Below are positions 1 to 9,789 of a stretch of DNA of 64,000 bases, in pieces. The position numbers and the translations under genes were made by a program. The notes under the pieces are model-generated. The model ran no database searches, was not told the DNA's origin, and saw only the letters and a list, made by a program, of their open reading frames with translations. Source of the DNA: Erythrophleum ivorense (Eukaryota; Streptophyta; Magnoliopsida; Fabales; Fabaceae); contig JAIUCV010000003.1 of assembly GCA_026724425.1 (NCBI GenBank), forward strand, positions 59,227,088 through 59,291,087. Direction: 5' to 3'. Each line of letters starts with the position of its first letter. The stretch's first letter is position 1.

Positions 1-98
1 AACAACAACATTATCCATTCCTAATTTGTGATTTGCAATGGCCATTTGCCTATTAGCAATGGATTATTTTGTTGATAAATGGCTTTTTTCTAGTAGTG
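1..98. mobile_element. Terminal fragment of a CACTA transposon
   Basis: The stretch ends at 98 with CTTTTTTCTAGTAGTG, which on the other strand reads CACTACTAGAAAAAAG, the standard plant En/Spm terminus. Short inverted GCAATGG/CCATTTGCC motifs (about 36-82) behind it resemble subterminal transposase-binding repeats. Only the end is inside the window. The element itself would lie to the left, so length, coding content and target duplication cannot be judged. Confidence 0.6.
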
Positions 99-103
99 AA
101 GAA

Positions 104-285
104 CATTCATATAGAAAAAAGGACTTTTAGTGGATAACATTCCCAATACTAAAAGCTTTTTAGTGGCAATCATTTATGCCGCTACAGAAAAGATATTTAG
201 TACCAAATCTTTTCGCCATTAAAGACTATTAAATGATGCCATATGTTGCTTTTTTTGAAAGCATGAATGCAAGTATATATATTGC
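104..285. repeat. CACTA-like subterminal repeats (degenerate outer element, left part)
   Basis: AGAAAAAAGGACTTTTAGTGG near 112-140 resembles the terminus of the intact CACTA element at 3454. It is followed by several TTTAGTGGC / GCCATTAAAG copies in both orientations. Similar motifs recur at 3390-3453 and 26872-27010, on either side of the intact element. I infer that these are pieces of one older CACTA-like element into which the younger one inserted. A clean terminus and target duplication for the outer element are not visible. Confidence 0.4.
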
Positions 286-1339
286 AGCAGTAATAAAATG
301 ATGAGAAGAGATTATTTCTTTAAGGATTTGTTGTCAAAACTTGTCAAGTAACAAAATTCATACCGTAACTTAAATTAAACAAATCAATTTTAAGTGAATG
401 TGTAATAAAAAATAATTAAAGACTATCTATTATGTAAAATTTATGCTTAAAATTGATGTTTGGATTCTTGGGCAAACAAAGGCATCTAGGATTATTAATC
501 CCCCTTGTATTCCATAGTATTTTAATTTAACACTCATTACCTATGTTCTTAATGGTGATACATATTAGCCTAAGGTTCACTTGTTCTTATAAGTATTTTT
601 CTAAATTTCATATATGGTTATCCAATTAATTCCATAATTCCTTATGAAATTAACTAAGATTAGTTTAATAGCTCAATCCCTAATTTGACAATGTGATGTT
701 AATGAGCATTTCTATATCTCATTAATTAGACTATTCACTTATCCTATCAAGTTTCAAGTATTCACACAACACAACTCAAAACCTAATTTCACTTTCCCTT
801 TTCCCAAATTCAAACAAAAATATCAAATCAATCTAATTGTTGGCTAGGCAATCAGAAAGCACGAAGCAAAGGAGTTGAATAAATTTGTATTTACTAATAA
901 TCATAAAGCTAAAGTAAAAAATAACCACTAATCCATACACAAGTATATAATAATTTTAGATTAAGGAGTTTAGCTACATATATTGATAAAATTAGCAACA
1001 AAGTTAAAACAAGAGTAAAAAACATCTGAACAAGTGCAAAGAAAAGAAGAAGAATAGAGAAAACTAGTAGTTGATGCTTGTCTCCCCTTTAATCCTCAAT
1101 ATCTAGTACTTCTTTTCTTTAAGATGCTTTCCAAAGCTTCTCTTTATCCTCCGCACACTTAGAATAAACCCTCAATGATGGCTCTCCCAAAAGGAATGGC
1201 TATTTGATGTAGGAAACCTTCAAAGTTTCAGCATAAAAAAAGTTGCATTTTGTTAAAATGGGCTATGTCACAACTTAATTTTTCTCGCTACTATGAAGTT
1301 GGCCACTAGAAGCACCTGTGCCACAACTTGAATGAGATG
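286..1339. other. AT-rich sequence without a recognisable gene
   Basis: No convincing open reading frame, splice-linked exons or RNA gene is visible on either strand. It lies between CACTA-like subterminal repeats and a solo LTR, so it is probably internal sequence of the outer, decayed transposon. Confidence 0.4.
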
Positions 1340-1344
1340 CGTTG

Positions 1345-2908
1345 TGTAACACCATAATATCTTAAATCCAAGTCATCTCCCTCTAGGCTTGATTCCATAT
1401 GATTTCCCAGGAAAATGACCGAAATCGTGGTATTTTACTACTTTAAGTCGGGGTTAAACTGGTCATATTTTACCCCGTGGGTCCCGTGAACTCATCATTT
1501 ACGTTCTCTACTCAATCAACATTTATACAACTTGTACATAGTCTCAAAAAACTCATAAACCACAGATATAAAGCCAAAAACCAAGAAAATGCAATTTCTC
1601 AAATGAGCCTAAAAGTCAGATTTTTGGCTCTAACTTTGGAAAATCATAACTAATTCTAGAAAAATGGAAATCAAGCAAATCATAGCTCTCTGGAAAGCTT
1701 TGGATGTTAAATTTATAGTAAAAATAAATCCCAACCACAATCTCAGCGTTTGGACCATCTTTGACATCAAAAAAGAGACAGAAGTTCGTCTATCCCTGGT
1801 ACTGGTGCAGCTTACTGTCATGAACCTCGAAAATTCATAATTAATTCCACAAAAATTCAATCTGGAAAACTATATCAATTTGGAAAGCTACAGATGTGAA
1901 ATAGAGAGGAAAATAAATGTAGATCAGTTCAAGAGCTCTTGGACCTCGAAAACCGATGGAACAGTAACGAAGGTCGGAAAGCTTCCCTGATGCTGATACA
2001 AAACTTCAGCAAGTTGTTTCTCTCTCTACAGACCTCCAATTGAGGTGCTTCTAGTTGGTATAGATCACTGTGGATACCTAGTTTATGCTCATAAAATTTC
2101 ATGACAATTGGACACCATTTGGTCTATGAATGACATTGATTCATTTTCGGACTAGTTGCACCAGATCATGACTAAAACCATTAAAATTTCCAAACTTCAA
2201 CAATTCACCAAATATTCCCTAGACCTCTAAATATTATCTACTTTAGCTTCTCAAGAAGCTCCTAATAGGCTCTAGAGGTATGCCAAGAAGAAGAAATAAA
2301 GCTACATGAGCTCTACCCTTCCTCAAGAGTGGTTTTCCACTTTCTCTCTTCTGAACCAAACCCAAATCAACTACTAAAACCATAGAAAGAGAGGGCAAAG
2401 GGGAGAAGAATACCATGCTAAGGAGAAAAGCTATGGAAATCTCAAGATTGCTTACCTCTTTGCTTGTTCTCCTTCCTTCTCTAGGTCTCTCTCTCTCTCC
2501 ACAGCCCTTTTCTCTCTCTTAGTCGAAGCTTAGGTCAGTTTATAGAGAAAGGAAGAGTTTGGAAGTTTTAAAAGGTTAAAATCTCTCTTTTCATGCTTTT
2601 CCAGACTAACCCTCGCTATAGCGAGCCATAACCCTCGCTACGGCGAACTCGTGTCAGTCCCAGACCTCTGCTTTCTCTATAGCGTATGCTACGGCGAGCT
2701 ACGCTCTGGTTTTTGTATGGGATGCCCGCACTCACTATAGTTAGAAGCATTTTTGCTATAGTGAGAATGCACTCTCGCTATAGCTAGGCTATAGCGAACA
2801 GGTACATTCGCTATAGTTAGGCTATAGCTAGCAGACTTAGAAAATTTTCAGCCTTCGAAAATTTTCAGCTTTTTCTTTTCTTTTCTTTTCTTTTTCCCGG
2901 TTGTTACA
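1345..2908 (-). mobile_element. Solo LTR of a Ty3/gypsy retrotransposon
   Basis: On the minus strand the block starts TGTAACAACCGGGAAAAAG and ends TATTATGGTGTTACA, so it has TG...CA ends. It is flanked on both sides by the 5-bp repeat CGTTG (1340-1344 and 2909-2913), a standard retroviral-type target duplication. Its start, its CTATAGCGA-rich block and its last third (TTAGTTATGA.TTTCCAAAGTTAG-like sequence) match the LTRs of the gypsy element at 9790-17913, but at 1,564 bp it is shorter. There is no internal region and no second LTR, so it is a solo LTR, probably left by recombination between two LTRs. Its orientation is opposite to that of the 9790 element. Confidence 0.9.
2610..2834 (-). 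repeat. Array of CTCGCTATAGCGAG-type palindromes in the solo LTR
   Basis: About ten perfect or mutated copies of a short palindrome (core GCTATAGC, best copy CTCGCTATAGCGAG near 2612-2625) are spaced over about 220 bp just after the LTR start. The block is much richer in CpG than its surroundings. The same kind of array is found at the same place in the LTR at 9790. Its function is unknown; candidates are protein-binding sites in U3 or a cruciform-forming region. Confidence 0.7.
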
Positions 2909-2913
2909 CGTTG

Positions 2914-3453
2914 TGGCACAAACAAGGAATTCGACCCATGCCACAGTGCTCTTCATCTCTGTTTGATCTTGCACCATAGCTTGCAGGTGTTACACCATGG
3001 CGCAATTTCCTCTGGGTGCCATTTTCATTTTCTTTGAATCTTGTTGTGACTTAAGGATTTCCAGTTGCGGTGAACATCCTTAATCCAAAAGAATTTGCAC
3101 TCTGAAGCCTCTTGACATAAGATACCTATTAATTCCATTTTAATATGCTTCCATCTCCATTTTTCTTGTGATTACACCCTACAAAAAGAGTAAGTGTAAT
3201 TAATTCCCAATGTACTCAAAATCAAAGCAAAATTTATCATTTAATGTGTAAAAGCTTAGTATAGAGCTATTTTATTCTAAGTGTGCATATTTTTCCTATA
3301 AAAGTATTATTTATCACATAATTAGATGATTAAACACATATTTACAAAAAGAAAATATGCAAAATAACATGAATGATTTGGAGTTAGCACCATAGAAAAT
3401 GAAAGTTTTAGTAGCAATACCAATTGCTACTATAAATTGGCTTTAGTGGCATC
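2914..3453. other. Non-coding flank between solo LTR and CACTA element
   Basis: No gene is visible. The first part continues the sequence interrupted by the solo LTR (GTTGTGGCAC motifs on both sides). The last 65 bases contain TTTTAGTAGC and CTTTAGTGGC motifs of the older CACTA-like sequence and end with the target duplication ATC (3451-3453). Confidence 0.5.
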
Positions 3454-4227
3454 CACTACAAAAAAAATGACTTTTAGTGGGGACTAAAGTCGCCTCTAAA
3501 AGCCAAAATGTGGCCACTAATAAGTTTTAGTGGTGACATCTTTTCCGCCACTCTACTCCAGTAACGCTAATACTTTTTAGCTGCGACAAAGTGTTACCAC
3601 TAAAAGTTGACACTACAAATATATAGCAGCAACTATAGTCGCCACTAAAACTTATTACAATCTAAGTGAAACATATGTCGCCACTAAATGAAAAGGTATT
3701 AGCGATGACATAGGTTGTCACTATAAGTATACGTTTAGTGACAATAACTTGTTGTGGGTAAAAATAATTAGTGACACCACTAAAATCACTGTTATATATA
3801 TTTAGCAACGACTTATTGCTGTGGGTAAAAATTAATACCATTTGTCACTATAAGAAAACATTTAGCGACAACATTTATTGTGGATGAAAATGAATTAGCA
3901 ATATAGTTATGGTCACCACAAAAGATTTTTAGCGATGACATGTAGTCGCCACTAAAATGAATTAGCAACATAATCATGGTCACCACTAAAGATTTTTAGT
4001 GGCAACATGTTGTCACTAAAGGCATTTAGGGATGATATTATACTCGTCATTAAAGGTATTTAGTAACAAGAAATTATGGTTATCAAAAAGCAAAAGTGAT
4101 GGCATTTTTTGTGGCAATTAAGTTTTAGTAGCAACATTTGGTGTTGCAATAAAGCTTTAGTGACAATTATTTTATTTTTTATACTAAAAATAGGCCTTTT
4201 AGTGTCAAAATTTATTGCTGCTAAAGG
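3454..4227. repeat. Left subterminal repeat array of the CACTA element
   Basis: About twenty copies of a 10-15-bp motif close to TTTTAGTGGCGACA and its complement (TGTCGCCACTAAAA) are scattered in both orientations. In En/Spm elements such arrays are the binding sites of the small TNPA protein, which brings the ends together. That role here is inferred from the family. Confidence 0.85.
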
Positions 4228-4655
4228 TAAGGGGGTTGATATATATATTAAATGAATAATGTACATTGAAATTAAATTAACATTAAAGAAAATTAAAACA
4301 AAAATAAGAAACAAAAAGTAATATATATATATATATATGCTAATTGACATGTTCAAGAAGTATTAATTTCTTAATATTGCATATCATAATTAGTATTATA
4401 ATTATAATTGCTCTCATAATGTCCTATATGTCAGAACCTATATTGAAATATCTATTAGAACATGAAATGATGGCATAAATTGATACATCAAAATGGCCAT
4501 CAACAAAAAAACAAAAGTCTACCTTCTCTTCACCTAGCTTGTCTATAAGAGGAGTCATTGGTTGAAGCATTCTGCCCCTATTGATAAAAAGTAACATTAA
4601 TCAGATACTATTATTGTTTAATATAACATCAAGGTAGAAAATCATTTACAAGTAC

Positions 4656-6423
4656 TTATTGCATGGTGACCATAAGGCTAGCCAATTGAGCTTGAATCTC
4701 TGACTGAACTCGTTGTTGCATTGTAGCCCGCTCTTCTTGAAACTTCTTTTCCATCTCAACTTGCATTTCCTCCCATAACCTTTCCCACTCTTCTTGTAAT
4801 ATTCTCTCCATTTTAGTCTGCATTTGTTCTATCCTTGTTGAAACCCTCAAATCTACTTCTATTGAGTCCATAATTCTCTTCTTTGTTAGTTTCTTTCCAT
4901 ATCCTTTCCCCTTAACATACCCTGACCTCTCCCCCAATACGGTGGCCAAAATTTGATCTCTCATTAATTGATTCTCATTATCTTCTACTTCTTGCTGGTG
5001 AATTAGTTTTTGAATGCGCCCCTAGTGATATAATAATAGATAAACATTATAGACAATGAGACAATGGAATAAATAATTGAAGCTCAATGATCTACAACAA
5101 CTTACATGGATTTCTTGTGACTTAGGATCTACCCATTCCACTTCTCCTTCCTTGTTCTTACGGGTGTGTTGAAGTTCCCAAACTTGGTCAGGGGGTGCCA
5201 CTTCTTCGGTAATGGGATCTCTCTACAATATTTATTGGATGATAATCCATGCTATCATGGAATGAATGACACAAAAAAAATGTTTAAAAACTTCTCAAGT
5301 ACAACAAAAATACTTACTGTAGACTCCTCAACCTTTGCAAATGAACGAATACCACATGTATGCTTTGTCACTTGCCTTACCCTGTTTACTTTATTCCTGT
5401 TACTCATAGCCTACAATTGGATGGTATTATGATCATGAAACCTTAAAATCATGTAAAAACAAAGCAAACAATCCTTCAAGTTCTTGTTAGAAATAAATTA
5501 CCTTGAACTTTGAACTTTCCAAATAATGCATCAGTCACTCCCAATTATCACGGCTGATGTTACTTAGTCGAACAGCCTCCTTCTCTTCAATTGTGTCACA
5601 CTTAGCATACTCTGCATGCAGGTTAGCCTTCCAAGATCGGTATAGTCGATGTAATGTTTCAACACAAGTTCTATTTAATCTCTCTTTAGGGCACCTGTCG
5701 CGAACATCAAATTTGTCCTACATAAAACATAAGAAACCAAACTTATTAACTAATAGAAGAACACTATAAATGCTACATAGAGAAAAATGACCCACAAATG
5801 TAATGTAATACCATTACTTTCAACAATAAACTATTCCCGTATTTGGCATAAACTTTAGCGCAATCACTATCTCTGAGAGAGACTGTGGTCCGCGCCACAT
5901 GTCCATAGTAGTTGGCAAAATCATGGGCCCCATCTCCAACAAGTTTATCTGAGTTCTCAGGGATGTAAACTTTGATCTTAGAACCATATTTTATCTTCAT
6001 GTCTACTAATTTACTCTTATATTTTTCCTTACCCTTCTTAGTTGTACTGCAAGAAGCTGCTATATGTGAGAAAAAGTAAACAAATTAATCATTGGTGTAT
6101 ATACATGGCAAAAGTGTAACAAAAAAATATTATTTGCATGAAATGATACCTAAACTACTCGACACATGTGATTGTTGTGTAAGAGGTGAATCATTATAGA
6201 TTGTTTGTCTATCCCTCTATGGTAAGAGTGGTGAGAGTGCATCTCCTGACTCCAAATCCCCTTGTGCATGCTTAGGTGAGAGTGCACCTCCTAGCACTAA
6301 ATCCCTCTGTGTACAGTTAAGTGATGTCACCTCTCTAGTGGAGTTATATCAACCTCGGCCATTGCCCTGCCCAATGCCTCGTCTTCCTTGACCTCTTAAC
6401 CTACCTCGTGCAGAATCTGACAT
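4656..6423 (-). pseudogene. TNPA/Ptta-like second gene of the CACTA element (decayed or intron-containing)
   Basis: Pieces of a plant Ptta/En/Spm-type protein (Pfam Transposase_24 family, by recognition) follow each other on the minus strand. The start is an Arg/Gly-rich peptide MSDSARGRLRGQGRRG (from 6423). Next come VYIPENSDKLVGDGAHDFAN (5773-6000), TCVETLHRLYRSWKANLHAE (about 5560-5690), NRVRQVTKHTCGIRSFAKVE (about 5330-5400) and a piece with WELQHTRKNKEGEVEWVD (about 5115-5190). The C-terminal piece (4656-4964, 102 codons) contains VLGERSGYVKGKGYGKKL followed by a glutamate/glutamine-rich coiled coil. The pieces are in different frames and separated by AT-rich gaps. Some gaps may be introns, but a stop follows the first 24 codons, so I call it a pseudogene. 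It lies downstream of the transposase gene, the usual CACTA order. Confidence 0.65.
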
Positions 6424-9400
6424 TTGCTACCTTTTATCCATATATAGTATAAGTAACAAGAGGTGATGAAACAAACATTAATGGAAAATAAAAGTAGACA
6501 ATAAAATACATACATAATAAAACACATACATAACAAGCACAAAAAAAAGTAAGTAAACAATATAAAATGTATATGACATAAAATATACCAAACTTTAAAC
6601 ACTTTAACTACTCAATCATACAATGGGGATGTTTATATAATAATTATAAAATTTTCAAATGTTAAGTAAGATTGACACTAATCTTGATCACATTCAGTGT
6701 CCACAGTGTTTTCCGTATCATCATCATCAAGCAAATCTTCTTCTTCTTCTTTATCGATGGACCCAATCTCATCATTGTCATTAATGAAATCATCTACCAC
6801 ACCCCTTGCATTATGCCCACTTGTTTGAGCATTTATACTTGTACGGCTTAGTATTTTTGGTTCAACATCATCCCGATGTAAGAGGATGATAAGGTCAATG
6901 CCTCATCATTCCAAATTAGATTTAATTGGATTACGTCTTGTTGATATGCCTCATCAAGAAGAAAATCATCATTCTCACCACTTTCTTCACTTTCTTCCAC
7001 CTCTGAAAGGCTAAAGAAGTCATGAGGATTTATCTTTACAATAATTAGCTACTCTGTGTCAATGATGTCTCTCAGGTAGAACACTTGTTCTGCTTTGCTA
7101 GCTAAGACAAATGGCTCATTTGTATCCAACGAATGCCGAGCATTCACACTTGTGATGCCAAACTTGTCAACCTTGTATCCTTTTCCTAGGTGACCGACGT
7201 CCCACCAATGACATTTGAAAAGATATACTTTTTTATTCCATATATGAAAGCTCATATATGTCCTCTAAGATGCCATAATACTCTTTCCCTTTGTTTGAGT
7301 CATCCCCTTTCACAAGAACTCCAGTATTATTAGTTTTTCTCCCTAAGGCACGATCTCTTGTATGAAATCTAAAATCGTTGACTAAATAAGTAGAAAAACG
7401 GTGCACTGTTTTGGCTAGGCCAAGTGCTAGACTGATGAGGTTGTCATTAGCTTGGCCTTGTGTGCGTAACTGTAAAACCTGCATAAATTAACCATACTCT
7501 ATTATCATTTATTTGGATAAAAGATCATGACTCAAAATGTGCTACTGAACAAAGGAACCTACTCATGCACAAAACCATTTGGTAAAGTCCTCAGTAGTTG
7601 AAGTTTGAATATCAATCTTCAATTGGTGCTCCTTACATTGTAATTGTAGTATGAAGTTAGAAAATATTTGCAGTAATTATTGTCATAGAGATTGGCAAAG
7701 GAGTGATAACTTACTCCATGAATGGTAAAACATGTATGAAATTTTGCAGCACATATATACAAACTTGATGGAACTTTGCCTCAAGCAAAGTAATAGATTC
7801 ATAATGCCTTCTTACCCTTCTAATTTGGTTGAAGATAGACTTGTTGCCATTGTCTATGGGCCCATCATCATTTCTAGGAGGCTAATTAAATTTGGTTGGC
7901 ATATTCTTTAAATAACGAGAGCCAAAAGTAAGGCATTCGTCGACTAAATAACCTTCTGCAATTGAACCTTCTGGACGAGACTTGTTACGAATATAAGATT
8001 TAAGCGTGCGCAAGTACTTACATAAAAGGCATATGGTTGAAAAGAGAAATAATTTGGAAGATTTGAGAAATTGAATAAAATGTATATTGAAACATAATAC
8101 CTCTCAATAGGGTACATTCATCGGTATTGCACGAGTCCACTAAGCATTGCCTTTTTTGGCAAGTGAATGGGCAAGTGAGCCATGACATCAAAGAAAACCA
8201 GTGAAAATACAATTTCCAATTTGCATAATATGAGTGCAATTTAGGTTTCAAGTTATTCTAGATCTTCAATTTTTAGACACTTAGAACATAAATTCTTGAA
8301 AAATTTACCCAACTCTATTATCGGCTCTGACACTTTCTTAGGCAACAGACCGCGTATTGTAATTGGAAATATGTCTTACAACAATACGTGGTGGTCATGG
8401 CACTTCAATCTAAATAATTTTTTATCACAGACATGCACACACCTTGAAATGTTTGATGAAAAGGCATCTGGAACTTTTAAATTTGCCAAGAAGTTGCACA
8501 CTTTCAATTTCTCATGCGGGGACAAGGCATAGCAAGCTACGGGCATTAATACCTATTCCCATCCTCTATTGGATGCAACTGTTGCCTTATTCCTAAATCC
8601 ACCAAGTTATACCGACTCTTCAATGTGTCCTTGGTCTTTCCAGCCACACCTATTACTGTTGAAATGAGGTTTTTAGATACATTTTGTTCTACATGCATGA
8701 CATCTATATTGTGTCGAAGTAGGAGGGTTTTCTAATATGGCAATTGGAAAAAAATATTATCCTTTCTCTAATTATAAGCATTGGTTGGGCGATCACGCTT
8801 TCTCTTTTATCCTTTCCCAAAGCTTACATTGCCTAATACTTCTAATTACCTTAGCGTTTCAACTCTAGATAAAGGTATAGGTGCTCTTGCAGTTTCAACC
8901 TTCCCATCAAATGCCTTCCTATTTCACTACCAAGGATGAGTAATAGGTAAGAAGTGACGATGACCCATGAAGCACACCTTGCTACGCAAAGAAACTGAAT
9001 GTGTATTCTTATGACAATAAGGGAAGGCTAACCTTCCTTTAGTTGACCACCCTTAAAGGTTTCTATATGCCAGGAAGTCATTTATTATTCATAATATAGC
9101 TACTCACATCTTAAAATTGGATTGAGAATGGGCGTCATATGTCTCCACCCCTTCCTTCCACAAATGTTGTAGCTCTTCAATCATTGGCTATAGATATATA
9201 TCTATTTCATCACCTGGACACCTAGGACCTGGAATTAGGAGTGTTATCATAGAGTATGGTTGTTTCATGCAATGCCAAGGTGGTAAATTATAGGGAACTA
9301 AAACCACTGGCCATATACTATGTGCAGCACTCATATTGTCATAAGGTTGGAACCCATCACTTGCTAGGCCAAAGCGAATATTTTTAGGATCATCAGAGAA

Positions 9401-9789
9401 GTTGGGATGTTCTTCATCAAAGGTCTTCCATGCAATGGAATCAAATGGATGTCTTAACATACCATCAACCTTTCATGCATCCTTATGCCACTTCATCTTT
9501 TTAGTTGTGTTGCAAGCCATATACAATCTTTGTAGCCTAGGCGTAATGGGAAAATGGCGTAACACTTTGCGTGGGACTTTCTTGCCTCTATTCCTATTTG
9601 ACTTCCATTTGGATAAGTTGCACCCAATCTTTCAGCATCAACATACTCCCTCCAATACAAGATACAATTATTTTCACATGTATCTATCTTGGTGTAGTCT
9701 AATCCGAGCTCTCGAATAACCTTCTTTGCTTCATAATAGGACTTTGGTATTAGTGCTCCCTCTGGAAGTACATACCTAAATAAGCCAAG

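Noticed and set aside
3454..4227. Tandem satellite DNA
   Set aside because: The motifs occur in both orientations with irregular spacing and sit next to a CACTA terminus, so they are subterminal repeats.
9402..9719. Plus-strand open frame of 105 codons
   Set aside because: It is the antisense shadow of the CACTA transposase core on the minus strand.
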